Assembly: GCA_032717465.1 (NCBI GenBank)
Contig: CM064715.1
Location: 34,825,046 to 34,889,045 of the forward strand
Length of the DNA: 64,000 nt
Origin: Coenobita brevimanus
Taxonomy: Eukaryota > Arthropoda > Malacostraca > Decapoda > Coenobitidae
Reading direction: 5' to 3'
Part shown: positions 60,519-64,000 of the stretch, piece by piece
How positions within the stretch are numbered: position 1 is the stretch's first letter
Layout: each line of letters starts with the position of its first letter
Notes under the pieces: model-generated
Database searches by the model: none
What the model saw: the letters and a program-made list of their open reading frames with translations, nothing else
What the model was told of the DNA's origin: nothing
Made by a program: the position numbers and the translations under genes

Positions 60519-61888
60519 TTAAACCTGTCACAGTGAAAACTGAATAAAAATGTTTGACAATAGCTAAACTGAATGAGGAAGTCGTCAGAAACGTACAGCT
60601 CCGTTCAGAAATGCGTACTGCACCCAAGGTCGAAGGAACTAGCATCGTTTCACTCTTCCCAGATGACAGGTTACTGCCAAAAGTCTCCCATCCTGAAGAG
60701 AAGAGGTAGTACCGAAGTAGATTTAGTCATACTACAACTGATAAAAATGGAATAACAAGGATATATACGTACATAATGAGTAATTCGTTGTTGATTAATG
60801 AAGGAAATATGTAGACATCCTACTGTCATTAAAAAAAGAAGAAGTGATAAGTAACAAAGAAAATAACAAAATATTAGGAGGGCGGATATGAATCAGTTCT
60901 TGTTACATAGCCCAGTTCTGCCTCGCCATGCAGCCCCGTTAACTTCAGGTAAACAACTACCCCTAAGTGGCCGTCACATAGATTCCATACACTGCTGATA
61001 ATTTGTCTGCGTCTTAGGGTGGCAGTGCTTAATTATGACTGTTATGTTGTGGGGGCCTATTCTACAAGCGGAAAGCGTGTCATCTGACTCCAACCAGCCC
61101 AAATCTACGCTGGTAGCTGAGGAAGACTGGGTGATGCCCTGATCTAAGCCTAGCTAGATGAACTAGGTCAGCTTTATTAAAGGATACCTCTATTAGGTGA
61201 AAATCGGGAGGGGGAGGGGGGGTGTAGCATAGTGTTCTGATCAAGGGAGTGCCCCTCGCCTGAAGCGAGTAAGTGATTCCTCGTTGCTAATGAAGGAGTA
61301 TATGGAGATGGGATGTTGTCGAACACAATCTGATAATGATTGTATGAGGATTGTTTATGTCTCTAGTGTTATGTGGCTTCTTCTTGTAATGATAGGGATG
61401 TTGTGAGTTGGCACAGGCTGCGTACATACCTACTAGTATGTGCCGTTCATATCTAGATATTTTCTGGCAAGGACTTTAGTTTCAAAATGTAAGTGAGCCG
61501 TGAGAGTAGTTTTAGTGTAGGCAGTGATAATGTGTAAGGCGTTGTTCTGTATTATGAACAGTATTGCAGTGGACTCGTGACGGGATGGGGGAACCCAGGC
61601 AGAGGAAGCATAACACATCTCTGATCTAGTATATTGTTTGTGGAGTGGGGAGAAAGTTTCTTTTCGTTTCCCAGCGCCCGTCCCTGTAAGTGCTCTGAGT
61701 GAGCTGGGTCTGCCGACGCATCTCTTCTTGATGTCCTGTATATAGAGTAGTATTTGAAGGTGAGCCTAATGTCATATATCGCTCGAAGAATCCTAGTGGA
61801 GGGTATGTGTAGTACAGGTACAGTAATTCAGAGAAGAACATCACCCTCTCTTCAATGCTTGATGCTGTGTGTTCTAGTAACAATGCAT

Positions 61889-61891
<3 letters not shown>
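60519..61891. other. Unassigned segment
   Basis: No gene or recognised repeat seen. A G-rich run lies near 61208-61222. Confidence 0.5.

Positions 61892-61969
<78 letters not shown>
61892..61969. repeat. (CA)n microsatellite
   Basis: About 78 bases of CA. Confidence 0.97.
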
Positions 61970-61971
<2 letters not shown>

Positions 61972-62109
61972 ATGAGTACACAAACTGGGGCGTATCCTAA
62001 ATAAGTACAAGTTTGTCAAATAACCTTGTCAAACAGTGAAGTGTTTATGTGTTATGAGTCCATATTATAATTACAAATCATAATAGATAGACAGATAAAT
62101 AGATAGATA

Positions 62110-62664
62110 GACAGCTCTATGCGAGCCTGGGAATGGGAAATGATCTTGCAAGTTACACTGAGGAAAAGCTGACGACAGATTACGAAGTAGCCAGTCAGTT
62201 AGTTGTCAGCAATTCACCAGGTGAACAAAGCCTTGTTAACTATACACACACATACACACATACTCACACACAGGCTTCTAGAACTTTCCAATCACAGGGA
62301 ACACACGTGATACGACTCCTGTTTCACCAGAATTTAGGAAAGAGAGCTCAGAAGGAAGCTAGCCATAGAACAGACAGGTCGTAAGGAGAAGGGCTTAGCA
62401 ACTTGAGAGAGAGACAGAGAGAGCGAGACAGGGAGATAGCTCCCGGGACTCTACTTTATACTTCGCTCTGTGTGAGAGACTTGTTAATATTTCCAAGTCA
62501 AATAAAAATAGTTCCATACTACTCCTAACCTCTCCTTGTCATTGAATGACAAATGGGAAAGAAGATTATCTACTTACAAAGCTACTCAAGTATAACAACC
62601 GCTCGTCCACAAGTCTAATATATATATAACTTCTCTACAAGTAACTACAAAGTCTTTTATGACA
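62110..62664 (+). repeat. LTR of an LTR retrotransposon (5' LTR)
   Basis: The 3' end is set by GACA (62661-62664) followed by a primer-binding site. Inside are a short ACAC tract (62245-62273), AGGCTTCTAGAAC (62273-62285), TACTTTATACTT (a TATA-like box, about 62451) and AATAAA (62503-62508). It resembles the segments at 521-990 and 15708-16100. The 5' end is uncertain; (GATA)n lies just upstream at 62083-62112. Confidence 0.7.
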
Positions 62665-62666
62665 TT

Positions 62667-62681
62667 TGGTAGCAGCGAACG
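62667..62681 (+). other. Primer-binding site
   Basis: TGGTAGCAGCGAACG starts two bases after the LTR end, the position and TGG start expected of a tRNA 3'-end complement. Confidence 0.65.
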
Positions 62682-63796
62682 TATACGAACCTCGTCTACG
62701 AATCAACAGTGAATTCCTACAAAATATCAAGATTGAAAACAAGAATACCTCTCACAACCAACAACTTACAACCAGCTCCTGACAGTTCTCTCCAACCAGC
62801 CCCCTCCGTCTCCCCGATCATCACGCTGATGTAGAGGTGAAGAGGTCACAGGACGCCTTGCAAGTAGTTTAACAATATATTGATACAAACAATCTTGCAA
62901 CTTCTACGACGAACCAGCGAACTACAACCATCTACAATCAACCACAAGTAACAACTCTACGAGTCGTCTGTATAATCTTCTACACGCACCTACAAGTAGC
63001 GACAGTCTTCATCCTACAACGAGTAAATCACAAGAGAAAAGGACCAAGAAAACATCGACAAAGAAAAACAAAACAAACAAACGATGAGTGAGACAAGACT
63101 CATACCTCATAACCACCAGACCTCACCCTCCTCTCTCTGCTGACGCGGGAGTGAAGAGGGCAAGACGACGAAGCAAATACCAAGTCCATATTCACAACTC
63201 ATCTTACTAACTCATCTTCACTCAAGTTACTCATCGCTACTCATTTACTCACCACAGCTACCAGTGTGGGAAGCCGACGTCACCATGTGCTGAAATGACA
63301 TCACAACGCGAGTCTGTCATGCCAAGCAACGTGTGACTGACACCAGGCACCTCTCACCCACTATTCATTACTCATTATTCAGATAGCTCCTACTCATACT
63401 CATTTATTTTCACAGTTAAGTTGGAAATTCGAAGTTCCATGCTGAGGTTTGCCTGGGACAGCTGTTAACCACCACAAGCACCAGGCCATGGAATTTCCTG
63501 AGTAATATCGTCCATCAACACAGCACTAGAATTATCAAGAGATCTTCAATCAAACCTGTATTTTTCTTCCGAGATCGACTTTTGTATCGACACATCTCTA
63601 CGATCTGTATCAAGTGGGTAAAATTATACTTACTCATTTCTTCTCAGTGCTAAAATTAGCTATATTCAACTTTTTTTACTTATTTCCAAATATACGCTTA
63701 TACACTCACTATCTATCATTTATTTCAACTTATTTACTCATCTGTTTTGTTAGGACATAAATAAACAAGAGGCGTATTTCATAACACCATATCTTA
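62682..63796 (+). other. Untranslated leader of the LTR element
   Basis: About 1.1 kb rich in CAACTAC/ACAAGT-type sequence with only short frames. An ATG at 63084 opens 19 codons before TGA. No domain is seen. Confidence 0.5.
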
Positions 63797-64000
63797 ATGA
63801 CAGGAATATTTTCGCCACCACCCACGTTAATACCAGATGATACACAATTTGCCACAACAACAGACTCACAATTAAGAGAGCACCAAGGCAACACACCAGA
63901 TGACACACAATTTGCCACAACAACAGACTCACAATTAAGAAAGCCCCAAGGCAACCCACCTCTTGTACAAACCTCACCACACACTAAAGATCAAGGAACA
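63797..64000 (+). CDS. Start of a gag-like ORF with 21-aa repeats, cut by the window edge
   Basis: The frame is open from ATG 63797 for 68 codons to the window end. It contains two tandem copies of a 21-residue unit, PDDTQFATTTDSQLR(E/K)..., encoded by 63-base repeats (63833-63895 and 63896-63958). The sequence is Thr/Gln/Pro-rich and low in hydrophobics. Its position, about 1.1 kb after an LTR and primer site, makes it the likely start of gag, but no gag domain is visible yet. An upstream frame join cannot be excluded. Confidence 0.5.
   Translation, partial: MTGIFSPPPTLIPDDTQFATTTDSQLREHQGNTPDDTQFATTTDSQLRKPQGNPPLVQTSPHTKDQGT
63833..63958. repeat. Two tandem 63-bp repeats
   Basis: CCAGATGA(T/C)ACACAATTTGCC starts at 63833 and again at 63896. 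Few differences separate the copies, and the period is a multiple of three. Confidence 0.93.

Noticed and set aside
63730..63984. Minus-strand frames of 76-84 codons with internal repeats
   Set aside because: The repeat is the 63-base tandem unit read backwards. The plus frame fits an LTR-leader-gag layout.

Overview
This is repeat-saturated animal DNA. I see no host gene that is clearly intact. Dense (AT)n and (AC)n microsatellites, APE-type LINEs, a Penelope-like element, BEL/Pao and Ty3/Gypsy elements and tRNA-derived SINEs together suggest an arthropod. A decapod crustacean is my best guess, but that is inference from repeat style, not from a marker gene. The coding sequences are almost all transposon ORFs carrying stops and frameshifts.

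Layout. (1) Positions 1-16612 form a giant inverted repeat: a left arm (1-7331), a 2.1 kb spacer (7332-9437) and a right arm (9438-16612). Each arm carries the same ordered set from outside in: an AT-rich segment, a solo-LTR-like piece with (AC)n, a LINE endonuclease-region fragment, an (AT)n tract, a Penelope-type end with a hammerhead-like core, a tRNA-derived SINE, a LINE 5'-UTR-like piece, Penelope RT and GIY-YIG fragments, about 1.45 kb of unrecognised sequence, and a LINE RT. The spacer is mainly a decayed RTE-clade LINE. (2) Positions 16785-24556 hold a BEL/Pao LTR element with a 5-bp target duplication. It carries a small TIR element in its 5' LTR and sits at the 3' end of an env-bearing Gypsy remnant (24562-28157, minus strand). 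(3) Positions 28246-34322 hold a LINE on the minus strand, split by a second, Jockey-type LINE. (4) Positions 34875-41201 and 41246-47544 are two copies of one LTR family, both on the minus strand, each flanked by ATAT within (AT)n. Their pol order is protease-integrase-RT-RNase H, the Copia-like order that defines Gmr1-like Ty3/Gypsy elements. (5) Positions 47616-54945 hold two more copies of the LINE family in the arms, on the plus strand, with a SINE between them. (6) Positions 55495-64000 are lower in recognisable repeats: a (GT)n block, a LINE 3' fragment, a GC-rich broken gene for a putative secreted protein (57548-58216), a TIR-bounded repeat, and at the right edge an LTR with primer-binding site and the start of a gag-like ORF.

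The elements are nested: BEL and LINE insertions break the env-Gypsy element, a LINE splits a LINE, a TIR element sits in an LTR, and two Gypsy copies sit in one AT tract. (AT)n tracts mark many junctions: LINE 3' tails, the Gypsy target sites and the edge of the palindrome spacer. No CRISPR array, rRNA gene or functional tRNA gene was found.
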